Below, in pieces: positions 6,146-13,201 of a stretch of 26,428 bases of DNA. Source of the DNA: a virus; the IMG/VR virus record IMGVR_UViG_3300035179_000508, positions 1-26,428 of that record. One strand, written 5' to 3'. The position numbers were made by a program, and so were the translations under genes. How positions within the stretch are numbered: position 1 is the first letter of the stretch; every line of letters begins with the position of its first letter. The notes beneath the pieces were generated by a model. It worked only from the letters and a program-made list of their open reading frames with translations. It ran no database searches and was not told where the DNA came from.

Positions 6146-6232
6146 TCCGACGTCACGTTTGAGTATCCGTCCGTGTATTCCGACAAGCTGGCTCATGTTG
6201 TTAAAATTCGGCATGCGAGGAGGTGAGTGGCG

Positions 6233-6628
6233 ATGATTGAAGTGATGACTTTTGTGACGGCGTCCGTGCTGGCGATCGTGGCCGGGGCAGTCCGCTGCGT
6301 GGCGGGCTGGCTCGAGAACGCGCTGCGCGACGACGTGATCGAGGAATTCGAGTGGCGGAAGCTCGCGGGGACGATGGCGATGTATCTGGGGGCGGTGAAC
6401 GTGGCCAGCATAGGACTCGCTCCGGAGATGGCGGTCGTCGTGGCGATGCTGCTCGATATGGCGAGGACGGCGCTGGGGCATATCGCCGAAGGAAAAGCAG
6501 GAAATATAATAGAGGCTCCACATCCATCTAGGCCTGAACCTCCAACACTTGGACCAAAACCAAAATATCCAGGCGGTTTAAAGATAGCTTACGAAGCGGA
6601 CGCAGAGAAAGCAAAAAAGAAAAAGTGA
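6233..6628 (+). CDS. Small membrane protein, possible holin-like
   Basis: 131 residues from ATG 6233; a perfect GAGGAGGTGA at 6217-6226 supports it over GTG 6227. Hydrophobic segments are near residues 4-23 (MTFVTASVLAIVAGAV), 44-60 and 63-80. A Pro-rich stretch (PHPSRPEPPTLGPKPKYPGG) and a basic end (EKAKKKK) follow. Size and layout fit a small holin-like or other membrane protein, but no family is recognised and no lysis enzyme lies beside it. It is the last gene of the early operon; a terminator follows. Confidence 0.6.
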   Translation: MIEVMTFVTASVLAIVAGAVRCVAGWLENALRDDVIEEFEWRKLAGTMAMYLGAVNVASIGLAPEMAVVVAMLLDMARTALGHIAEGKAGNIIEAPHPSRPEPPTLGPKPKYPGGLKIAYEADAEKAKKKK

Positions 6629-6635
6629 TTGGATT

Positions 6636-6679
6636 GGGCCGGATGTATGATGTGGCACATCGGCCCTCTTTTCTTTTTT
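6636..6679 (+). terminator. Hairpin plus T-run terminator of the early operon
   Basis: GGGCCGGATGT (6636-6646) pairs with ACATCGGCCC (6657-6666) with one bulged G and a 10-base loop. A T-rich tract follows at once (6667-6679). T-runs alone terminate archaeal transcription; the hairpin may assist. It separates the early operon from the ParB-methyltransferase gene. Confidence 0.75.
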
Positions 6680-6682
6680 AGT

Positions 6683-6712
6683 GGATAAATAAAACGTTCC
6701 CTAAAATGTATA
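6683..6712 (+). promoter_or_regulatory. TATA promoter of the ParB-methyltransferase gene
   Basis: GGATAAATAAAACG at 6683-6696 is a good archaeal TATA element just after the terminator. A start site about 26 bases downstream falls near 6713-6716, at the GTG start codon, so the mRNA may be leaderless. The TATA core resembles the late promoters at 9702, 12551, 15428 and 21033, but the downstream part is not clearly shared. Confidence 0.6.
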
Positions 6713-7864
6713 GTGAAATTGGCCTGTGATGTTATGCAGATAATCGACCGAGATCCGCGCACGCTGAAGCCGTTCGAGAAGAATCCGAAGAAGCACCCGG
6801 GGTCGCAGATAGAGAAACTGGTGCGCTCGATTGAGGAGTTCGGGTTCACCAATCCGATCCTGACGATTGAGCACAACGGGGGGCACTTGATCGTCGCGGG
6901 CCACGCTCGAGTTGTCGCCGCGGTGGAGAAGGGACTGGCGACTGTGCCGACGATCGACCTGAAGATATCGTACGAGAAGGCGGTGGCGTACAACGTGGCG
7001 GACAACAAGATCGCGGAGCTCGCCGAATGGGATGATGCGATACTCGGCGCGTTAATGACGAACGATATTCCTGCCGAGCTGCTCGAGGCCACGGGGTTCG
7101 ACAATCGAGAAATCTCGGCGATTCTCGACAAGATGAAGGGCGTGGAGGAAGTCGCAGAGGTGAACGTGGATGTCGTGCCGAGATGCAAGCAGGGCCAAGT
7201 GTGGCGACTTGGTGGCCACCGATTGATGTGTGGGGATGCAACCAACAAACAAGACGTAGAAACCCTAATGAATGGCACTAAAGCAGACATGATATTCACA
7301 GACCCACCGTACGGAATAAAAGCAGTTGAATCAAGTGGGGTTTTAAAAGGGCAGTTCTCCCCTATTATTGGTGATGACAAACCATTCTATCCTAAACATT
7401 TACTTAACTTAGCGCAAAAAATCATTATATTCGGTGGCAATTACTTCGCAAATGAACTGCCCATTTCATCGTGTTGGTTTGTTTGGGATAAAAAGGCAGA
7501 AGATACAGAACGGATTGATCAATCGGATTGTGAATTAATTTGGACGAACTTACCAAAACCCGCACGCATTTATCGATGTATTCTACGAGGTTGGTTTAGA
7601 GAAGGCGAATCGAATAAAATAAAAAGAGTTCATCCAGCACAAAAACCAATTAAACTATTATCCGATATTTTGAAAGACACTACAAATAACCTAGATTTAA
7701 TTCTTGACCCTTACGGTGGTTCTGGTTCTACCCTTATCGCATGCGAACAATTAGACCGCCGATGCTTTATGATGGAGATCGAGTCCCGTTACTGCGAAAT
7801 CATCATGCAACGCTGGGAAAAGTTCACGGGTCAAAAAGCGGAGTTGATTGAAGATGCAGGATAG
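6713..7864 (+). CDS. ParB-like / DNA methyltransferase fusion
   Basis: 383 residues. Residues 8-110 are a ParB/Srx-like domain (PFEKNPKKH, then VAGHARVVAA as box II). Residues about 160-375 are an N6-adenine or N4-cytosine methyltransferase with DPPY at 197-200 before DPYGGSGST (332-340), the beta-class order. ParB-methyltransferase fusions are common beside phage terminases and are thought to modify viral DNA or help packaging. GTG 6713 fits a leaderless start; ATG 6734 is the alternative, also consistent with the ParB homology. From about 7240 to 7750 the DNA turns strongly AT-rich while both flanks match the rest of the gene, so the catalytic core looks swapped in. Confidence 0.9.
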   Translation: MKLACDVMQIIDRDPRTLKPFEKNPKKHPGSQIEKLVRSIEEFGFTNPILTIEHNGGHLIVAGHARVVAAVEKGLATVPTIDLKISYEKAVAYNVADNKIAELAEWDDAILGALMTNDIPAELLEATGFDNREISAILDKMKGVEEVAEVNVDVVPRCKQGQVWRLGGHRLMCGDATNKQDVETLMNGTKADMIFTDPPYGIKAVESSGVLKGQFSPIIGDDKPFYPKHLLNLAQKIIIFGGNYFANELPISSCWFVWDKKAEDTERIDQSDCELIWTNLPKPARIYRCILRGWFREGESNKIKRVHPAQKPIKLLSDILKDTTNNLDLILDPYGGSGSTLIACEQLDRRCFMMEIESRYCEIIMQRWEKFTGQKAELIEDAG

Positions 7865-8354
7865 CGCATTGGCCAAGCAGACATTCCAAGAAAAAATAAG
7901 CGAGCGCCGCAAGAAGATGCTCAAGTTCCATTTCAGGGGCATCTCGGCGACCGAGTGGGTTTCCCTCGTCGCGCAGGAATACGGCATCACGGAGATCGCC
8001 ATCTGGCAGGACTGGCGCCGGCGCAAGAGCTGGCTGAGCAAGGTCTTCAATCTGAACGACGTGGTCGACGAAATTAACATGAACATGGTCGAGTTGATGA
8101 ATGTGAAGGAGGAGGCGTGGCGGACGTACCACAAGGCCGAGAACGCGCAGAGCAAGGCGGCTGCTCTCAAGATAGTCGCGCGGGCGATAGTCGACAAAAT
8201 TGAAATCCTGCAATCGCTCGGCGAAGTCCACAGGGAGCCGCAGAAAATTGAAATTGAAGGGAGGGTCGCTATTGTCGAGTTGCTCAAAGTCTATGCTCCG
8301 ATCGCCGAGCGAATTGGTGCTGGATCTGTTCAAAAAAACAATTCTGGAAAATAG
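7854..8354 (+). CDS. Terminase small subunit-like protein
   Basis: 166 residues from ATG 7854; TTG 7848 is a possible earlier start. It overlaps the methyltransferase by 11 bases. Residues about 28-58 form a helix-turn-helix-like stretch (SATEWVSLVAQEYGIT, then IWQDWRRRKSWL), as expected for recognition of viral DNA. The rest is helical and could form the oligomer core. Position directly before the large terminase, with overlap, is the main support; sequence similarity to a named family is not clear to me. Confidence 0.72.
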   Translation: MQDSALAKQTFQEKISERRKKMLKFHFRGISATEWVSLVAQEYGITEIAIWQDWRRRKSWLSKVFNLNDVVDEINMNMVELMNVKEEAWRTYHKAENAQSKAAALKIVARAIVDKIEILQSLGEVHREPQKIEIEGRVAIVELLKVYAPIAERIGAGSVQKNNSGK

Positions 8355-9582
8355 ATGGATTCCAGAGAGCCACAGGCCCACGGCGAAGCAGGCCGAGTTT
8401 TTGATGTCGCCCCAACTCGAAGTTCTTTACGGTGGAGCTGCTGGCGGTGGAAAGACTGATGGCCTCTTGATGGCTGCGCTCCAGTTCGCCGATATGCCCG
8501 GATACAACGCGATTCTTTTCAGGCGCACTCTCCAGGATCACAAACTTCCCGAAGGCCTCATCCCGCGGTCTATGGAATGGTTGACCGACAAGGGCGCGAA
8601 GTGGAACGGCAGCGATTACAAGTGGACGTTTCCGAGCGGAGCGACACTGACATTCGGGTATCTCGAGACGGAACAGGACAAGTATCGATATCAGAGTTCG
8701 GCGTTTCAGAGCATCGGTTGGGATGAATTGACGCAATTCCAAGAGAGCCAGTATGCTTATCTCATGTGCCGTCTGCGCCGCCTCACCAATGTCCACGTTC
8801 CGCTGCGCGTGAGGTCTGCGACAAACCCGGGAGGCATCGGTCATGAGTGGGTCAAGCAGCGCTTCATCGTGGAGGGCCAGAAATACAACAGGGCGTTCAT
8901 TCCCGCGTTGCTCGAGGACAACCCCCACATCGATCGCACAACGTATGAGAAAAATTTACAACTGCTTGACCATGCAACGTTCAGACAACTCCGCCATGGG
9001 GATTGGGAGATTAGGCCCGACGTCGGCAAGTTCCGCCGCGAATGGTTCACGATCGTCGACGGTTATCCTGCCGAAGCGAAAAAGGTGCGCTTCTGGGATC
9101 TCGCCTCGACGCTGCCGAAGACGGGCACGGACCCGGACTGGACGGCGGGGGCGCTGATGGCTGAGAAGGACGGCGTGTACTACCTCGTGGATATCCAGCG
9201 CAGGAGAGGAACGCCGCAACAGGTCGAGCAACTCATCCGAATGACCGCGGAGATGGACGGTCCCAGCGTCGACATCTGCATGGAAGAGGAGCCGGGGAGC
9301 TCGGGCGTGGCGATGATCGACCACTACGCGCGCGAAGTGCTGAAGGGCAAAACGTTCAGAGGTATCAGGACGACGGGCGATAAAGAGATTAGGGCGAATC
9401 CGGTGAGTTCGGCGGCAGAGGCGGGGAACGTGAAATTGGTCAGGGGCACATGGATCAACGACTTTTTGGACGAGGCCGAGATTTTTCCGCGGGGTTCACA
9501 TGATGACCAAGTCGACGCCGTGGCCGCGGGATTTTCGATGCTGGCTGTTAAAACAGAACTGACGGAGAGACCATTTGCGTGA
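8293..9582 (+). CDS. terL: Terminase large subunit
   Basis: 429 residues from ATG 8293. The longer frame from ATG 8200 is unlikely because it would read far into the small-subunit gene with basic, low-quality sequence. ATPase: Walker A GGAAGGGKT (47-55), Walker B IGWDE (141-145), coupling motif SATN (175-178). RNase H-like nuclease: FWDL (D269), MEEE (330-333) and HDDQVDA near the C-terminus, so all three acidic clusters are present. It packages viral DNA into proheads and cuts it. Length is normal for the family. It overlaps the small-subunit gene by 62 bases. Confidence 0.95.
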   Translation: MLRSPSELVLDLFKKTILENRWIPESHRPTAKQAEFLMSPQLEVLYGGAAGGGKTDGLLMAALQFADMPGYNAILFRRTLQDHKLPEGLIPRSMEWLTDKGAKWNGSDYKWTFPSGATLTFGYLETEQDKYRYQSSAFQSIGWDELTQFQESQYAYLMCRLRRLTNVHVPLRVRSATNPGGIGHEWVKQRFIVEGQKYNRAFIPALLEDNPHIDRTTYEKNLQLLDHATFRQLRHGDWEIRPDVGKFRREWFTIVDGYPAEAKKVRFWDLASTLPKTGTDPDWTAGALMAEKDGVYYLVDIQRRRGTPQQVEQLIRMTAEMDGPSVDICMEEEPGSSGVAMIDHYAREVLKGKTFRGIRTTGDKEIRANPVSSAAEAGNVKLVRGTWINDFLDEAEIFPRGSHDDQVDAVAAGFSMLAVKTELTERPFA

Positions 9583-9591
9583 GGTGCCAGT

Positions 9592-9741
9592 ATGGGTCAA
9601 ACGATAACTGTCTATTGGTGCGAGAAAGAAGCGGTGTGGGTGTTCCCAGACAAGTGCGAGAAGTGCATGATCAAGAACGTCTGCGTCAAGAAGTTCTCTC
9701 ACAGCATAAATATTTCGTCAACGCAAGTTAAATCAGAGTGA
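9592..9741 (+). CDS. Zinc-knuckle mini-protein whose end encodes a promoter
   Basis: 49 residues from ATG 9592, with GAGGTG just upstream. Cysteines are in YWCEKE, KCEKC and VCVKK, giving a C...CxxC...C site. The last codons (HSINISSTQVKSE) are laid over the promoter of the portal operon at 9702-9741, so that part of the protein may be dictated by DNA function. The gene sits between terminase and portal. Family not recognised. Confidence 0.6.
   Translation: MGQTITVYWCEKEAVWVFPDKCEKCMIKNVCVKKFSHSINISSTQVKSE
9702..9741 (+). promoter_or_regulatory. Late promoter copy A (portal operon)
   Basis: CAGCATAAATATTTCG with TTAAATCAGAGTGAG downstream. It shares CAGCATAAATATTT with the copy at 15428 and nearly so with 21033. 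A TATA core at about 9706-9715 predicts transcription start near 9735-9740, a few bases before portal ATG 9746. It lies inside the 3' end of the upstream small gene. Confidence 0.65.
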
Positions 9742-9745
9742 GCCG

Positions 9746-11323
9746 ATGCCAAAATCTAAAGTTAAAACATCTCTAAAAACGCGTCCATTTGCCGTCGATG
9801 TTAGACCAAGGCATAGGGCCATGGATCAGGACATCAGGATTCCGCAGACAGGTACATCGGGAGGCGCCGGCTTCGGGGACACGATTGTTGACGCCGATCG
9901 TGAATGGGCAGCGCAGAGAGAGCCAGTGGCCAATCGAATAACTTGCATGGTCGCCGCGGATATCTTCGATAATTGGTTCGAGGTTGATGATCCCAAGACC
10001 GAGGGCAAGGATGAGAAACTCAACGCCAAGTTTCAAGCGGTGCTCAACGGACTCAACGCAAAGACTATCTTCACTGATGCGGCGATCTATGAACGCACTC
10101 TCGGATACAGTCTTATCGCGATTGCGTTCAATGATGCGCCGACGGAAGCAACTTTGAGGAATATAAAGAGACGTGGCGCGAAAATTGACCATCTTGAAGT
10201 ATACAAAAAGACAGATGTTGTCTCGGTGAAAAAGAACACGAATCCCGACAGCAAAGAATACGATCAGCCTGCGGTCTATACTATCAACCGGGGTGGCGGT
10301 CGACAGATTAATGTTCATCAGTCGCGGACGATTCGCCTCGCGACTCGTCTTGGCGAGTTTTCAGTCTTGGACCCGATATGGGACGATCTGACCTGCCTCC
10401 GCAATGAACGTTGGGGCATGGCTCAGACATTGTATCGATACGGCAGTGGTTTCCCTGACATCAAGATCGATGGCGCGTCGGCGAAGCAACTCCAAGAGTG
10501 GGACTTGAATTTGTCCGATATTTGCGCGCGAACAAAATTTGTGCACAACGAACATGCTGAGTTAAACTTCAAAGGCGCTCAAGGCGTCGCGCTCAATCCC
10601 ACGTTGTATTATGATCCTATCTTAGAGAATCTCGCCGTAGGGTCAGGAATTCCTCTGGCCATCCTCCGCGGGGCCCAGGCTGGCGAACTCGCGGGCAGCG
10701 AGGTCAACGAGAGGGAATATTTCAAAGTCATCAGTTCGCTCCAGAGCAAGTTCGAGCCGTTCGTCCGTCAGCTCCTTGACATGCTAATTGAGAGCGGGCA
10801 GGTCGACTATGAAGGCGACTACGTGATTAATTGGAAGCCGGGCTTCGAGCCGTCCGAGGCCACGCGGAACCAGGCGCAACTCCTCGAGGAGCAGGCCAAC
10901 GATCTCAGATTGAAGTATATGTCGATCGACGAGGTCAGAGCCAAGATGTCGCTGCCGGCATTGCCGGACGGCGAGGGCGTAATCGTGCCTGGACTCGTGA
11001 AGCCGCAACAGCAACTGCCGTTTGGTGGCATGGGTGCGGATAAGAACGAGACGCACCCTGCTTTGGGGAGAATGCTTGCCAACATCGTGAACCGGGCCAA
11101 GAAGAAGGAAATCACGAGGGACGACGCGGTCGCGGAGGCAGCGGGCATCATTGACCAGTTCGCCAAGCTTGAAGAAGAAAGGGCACTTATCTGGGTTCGC
11201 AGTCGAGTGAAAACACAAGAGATAAAGGACCCATCACCCGAACTTCAAGCACGGTTTTTGAGGATACGGCAAAACTATGTCAACGATTTTATAAAAATTT
11301 TAGATGATGCTCTGACGGGGTAA
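9746..11323 (+). CDS. Portal protein (DUF1073-like)
   Basis: 525 residues from ATG 9746. The N-terminal 40 residues are basic. The middle has features of DUF1073-type portals: WAAQREPVANRITCMVAADI near residue 55, RTLGYSLIAIAF, and SGIPLAILRGAQAGELAGSE near residue 300, a conserved portal-like segment. A helical C-terminal stretch follows (about 430-525). Portals form the dodecameric DNA channel at one capsid vertex and bind the terminase. Size and place directly after the terminase agree. It starts a new transcription block at late promoter A. Confidence 0.88.
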   Translation: MPKSKVKTSLKTRPFAVDVRPRHRAMDQDIRIPQTGTSGGAGFGDTIVDADREWAAQREPVANRITCMVAADIFDNWFEVDDPKTEGKDEKLNAKFQAVLNGLNAKTIFTDAAIYERTLGYSLIAIAFNDAPTEATLRNIKRRGAKIDHLEVYKKTDVVSVKKNTNPDSKEYDQPAVYTINRGGGRQINVHQSRTIRLATRLGEFSVLDPIWDDLTCLRNERWGMAQTLYRYGSGFPDIKIDGASAKQLQEWDLNLSDICARTKFVHNEHAELNFKGAQGVALNPTLYYDPILENLAVGSGIPLAILRGAQAGELAGSEVNEREYFKVISSLQSKFEPFVRQLLDMLIESGQVDYEGDYVINWKPGFEPSEATRNQAQLLEEQANDLRLKYMSIDEVRAKMSLPALPDGEGVIVPGLVKPQQQLPFGGMGADKNETHPALGRMLANIVNRAKKKEITRDDAVAEAAGIIDQFAKLEEERALIWVRSRVKTQEIKDPSPELQARFLRIRQNYVNDFIKILDDALTG

Positions 11324-11327
11324 TAGC

Positions 11328-11633
11328 ATGGGATTTTGGACTACCGTCGAGGGAATCCTCATGCGCCTGTTCATGCTTAGCGAATCCATAGAATTTGGTC
11401 ACTTTAATGAAGTTATTGTTCGGGTATCGACCGAGAATTTGAGAGAGGTGGAGTTCACGTTTACGGGACCGATAAATGAAAACATCTGCCCAATCTGTCT
11501 TCAATATGTGGGCGAACATTTCAAATTGGGCGAATTCCCGATAGCGTTGACCAGTTGGTATGGAGGATTAGCACATCCAAACTGCGCGCATTGGTGGGAA
11601 CTCTATGCACCAGAAGCGACCGAAATTGCTTAG
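11328..11633 (+). CDS. MuF-like zinc module, minor head protein fragment
   Basis: 101 residues from ATG 11328, four bases after the portal stop. The second half has ENICPICLQYVGEHF, then GEFP, then AHPNCAHWWEL. This is the CPxC...G..F..GE.P...HPNC pattern seen at the end of SPP1 gp7/Mu gpF-type minor head proteins, but the large N-terminal domain is missing. Position after the portal agrees. A second protein with a related motif is at 22402. It may be a stand-alone zinc module that acts with the portal. Confidence 0.6.
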   Translation: MGFWTTVEGILMRLFMLSESIEFGHFNEVIVRVSTENLREVEFTFTGPINENICPICLQYVGEHFKLGEFPIALTSWYGGLAHPNCAHWWELYAPEATEIA

Positions 11634-11643
11634 GTGAATTTAC

Positions 11644-12066
11644 GTGAGCTTCGAGTCATTGTGGGCCAAGATCGCGAACTTCAAAAAGACAGGGGAGTTG
11701 GACAAAATAATCATGGCCAAACTCGCGGCGTTGCTCCCGGTGAAACAGATGGCTTATGGATTCCTTGAAAATGCTGCAAGTGCCTCGCCCGAGTTCGAGA
11801 GCGATGATCCGTTTTTGAATTGGCTGAATGATTTGCTGAATGAGTTCGTCCGTGCGGAAGGAGCGCACGACGGATTGCCCGATCGACACACAGCGAGGAT
11901 CTTCGCACCCGGGGTGAAAGTAGGGATGAGTCACGCGGAAGCGGACAGGGTCTATCGTGAATCGCTCGCCGGTCTCGTGGCGAAAATCCGAGCAGCTCCG
12001 CGCCCGCCAATAGATGCATCGGAAGCGGAACGGATCGAAAAGCGGTATGGAGTCAAGGTGGTCTGA
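11644..12066 (+). CDS. Hypothetical protein in the portal block
   Basis: 140 residues from GTG 11644, with TAGGTGA upstream. Mostly helical and charged; it includes GLPDRHTARIFAPG and GMSHAEADRVYRESL. No cysteines or membrane segments. The TGA stop abuts the TTG start of the next gene in the same frame. Function not recognised; perhaps a head-assembly accessory. Confidence 0.65.
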   Translation: MSFESLWAKIANFKKTGELDKIIMAKLAALLPVKQMAYGFLENAASASPEFESDDPFLNWLNDLLNEFVRAEGAHDGLPDRHTARIFAPGVKVGMSHAEADRVYRESLAGLVAKIRAAPRPPIDASEAERIEKRYGVKVV

Positions 12067-12549
12067 TTGTCAGAAGAATCCGAAATTCAAAAACTCATCG
12101 ATGAAAACAGAAAGATTCTGGGCTCTTCGTTCGTCGAGGAGATGATGAAGAATCCGACCTTTTGGAAGCGATTCATATTCAAGACGCTGCCGCAGGGAAA
12201 GGGAAGCGGGCTCGATGCGGACATGGTCGACGGCTATCATGCGGATGATTTTCTTCAACGTTTGGCGGTGAAGCATCTGGCGATGGGCGGAGGCGGGGGC
12301 GGAGGCACTGGAGCAACTAAATTTATTGAATTGACTGATGTACCTAACAGTTATTCGGGCCAATCAGGGAGGGTTGCGCAAGTAAAAGCGACTGAGGACG
12401 GTCTTGAGTTTAACGATCCTTTCCCAGCATACGTTCCGAGTTATTTGCGGTTTAACGAAAACTATTTGGAGGTAGATGTCTCGCTGGGCGACGGCGACAT
12501 TTTGCCCGGCATCCGATTTTATCAAAATTATGTGGAAGTTAACATTTAG
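12067..12549 (+). CDS. Fibre-like virion protein
   Basis: 160 residues from TTG 12067. The N-terminal 55 residues are helical. Then comes GLDADMVDGYHADDF, a motif widespread in phage tail-fibre proteins, a glycine linker (GGGGGGG) and FIELTDVPNSYSGQ...RVAQV...EDGLEF, another common fibre motif ('sGqaGkvv.V...e.GLeF'). The end repeats short beta segments (YLRFNENYLEVDV / IRFYQNYVEVNI). Likely a virion surface or host-contact protein. It is unusual to find it between portal and protease. Confidence 0.72.
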   Translation: MSEESEIQKLIDENRKILGSSFVEEMMKNPTFWKRFIFKTLPQGKGSGLDADMVDGYHADDFLQRLAVKHLAMGGGGGGGTGATKFIELTDVPNSYSGQSGRVAQVKATEDGLEFNDPFPAYVPSYLRFNENYLEVDVSLGDGDILPGIRFYQNYVEVNI

Positions 12550-12550
12550 A

Positions 12551-12589
12551 CCATAAATAAAAGTTTCGATGATATTTAATTGAAAGAGA
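12551..12589 (+). promoter_or_regulatory. Late promoter copy B (fibre/spike block)
   Basis: CCATAAATAAAAGTTTCGAT followed by GATATTTAATTGAAAGAG. It is related to the copies at 15428 and 21033 (CATAAATA, then CG[AC]TGAT.TTTA, then GAG). Predicted start near 12580; GGAGGTGAAAAC at 12609-12620 then precedes ATG 12623. Confidence 0.6.
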
Positions 12590-12622
12590 AGTTGTCCAAA
12601 AATCAAAAGGAGGTGAAAACGC

Positions 12623-13006
12623 ATGGTAGCAATTTGGAAAAAATTGGCCTATTTTGACGAAGTCGCGATAGTGAGTGATGAGACAGCCCATGATGTCGGG
12701 ACAAGCGCAAGCGCAGGCGTAGCGACAGACGCATCCAGACATGACCATATCCACATATTGGGCGATGGTTCGGTAAGCGCAACAGCGAAGTTGGCAGCCG
12801 ATGTGGTTGATGGCACGAAAATCGCAGACGATGCCGTGGGAAGCGAACACATTGAAACGTTGTCGGCAGCCCTCGACTGCGGCAAGCAACAACTGACCGC
12901 TGCAGCCTTGGACAATCAAGCATCAGACCCAACGACACCGGTCTTGGGACAAGTATATTTCAAAACAGGGGACACTCACCCCTATGTCTGCACAGCGCCG
13001 ACTTAA
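12623..13006 (+). CDS. Fibre-like virion protein
   Basis: 127 residues from ATG 12623 with a strong GGAGGTGA. DVGTSASAGVATDASRHDHI is a typical phage fibre stretch ('vGt...aG....asR.DHvH'). It is followed by a collagen-like alternation of Ala/Asp/Val (KLAADVVDGTKIADDAVGSE) and a PVLGQVYFKTGDTHPYVC end as in capsid fibre tips. Probably a trimeric virion fibre part acting with the neighbouring spike. Confidence 0.7.
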   Translation: MVAIWKKLAYFDEVAIVSDETAHDVGTSASAGVATDASRHDHIHILGDGSVSATAKLAADVVDGTKIADDAVGSEHIETLSAALDCGKQQLTAAALDNQASDPTTPVLGQVYFKTGDTHPYVCTAPT

Positions 13007-13018
13007 GGTGGAAGACCG

Positions 13019-13201
13019 ATGACGAAAGAAGAATGCGCCGGCTTGCATAACGCAATAGCAGAGCTAGTGGTAACTAGGAAGATGAGTGTGCAGGATGCTG
13101 TTTATGTGTTCGAACTGCTCAAACAGGAAATCATGGACGGCGAACTGAAGAAAATCTTTGCCCCGAAGTTGAGCGATAAAAAACCGACCGAGATGGGATG
13201 A
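13019..13201 (+). CDS. Hypothetical small helical protein
   Basis: 60 residues from ATG 13019, with AAGGTGG upstream. Helical, mixed charge (ELVVTRKMSVQDAVYVFELL). It overlaps the spike gene by four bases. No family recognised; it may be a chaperone or a connector for the spike because the genes are coupled. Confidence 0.6.
   Translation: MTKEECAGLHNAIAELVVTRKMSVQDAVYVFELLKQEIMDGELKKIFAPKLSDKKPTEMG

Noticed and set aside
8284-8928. Minus-strand frame opposite the terminase
   Set aside because: Shadow of a clear terminase large subunit.
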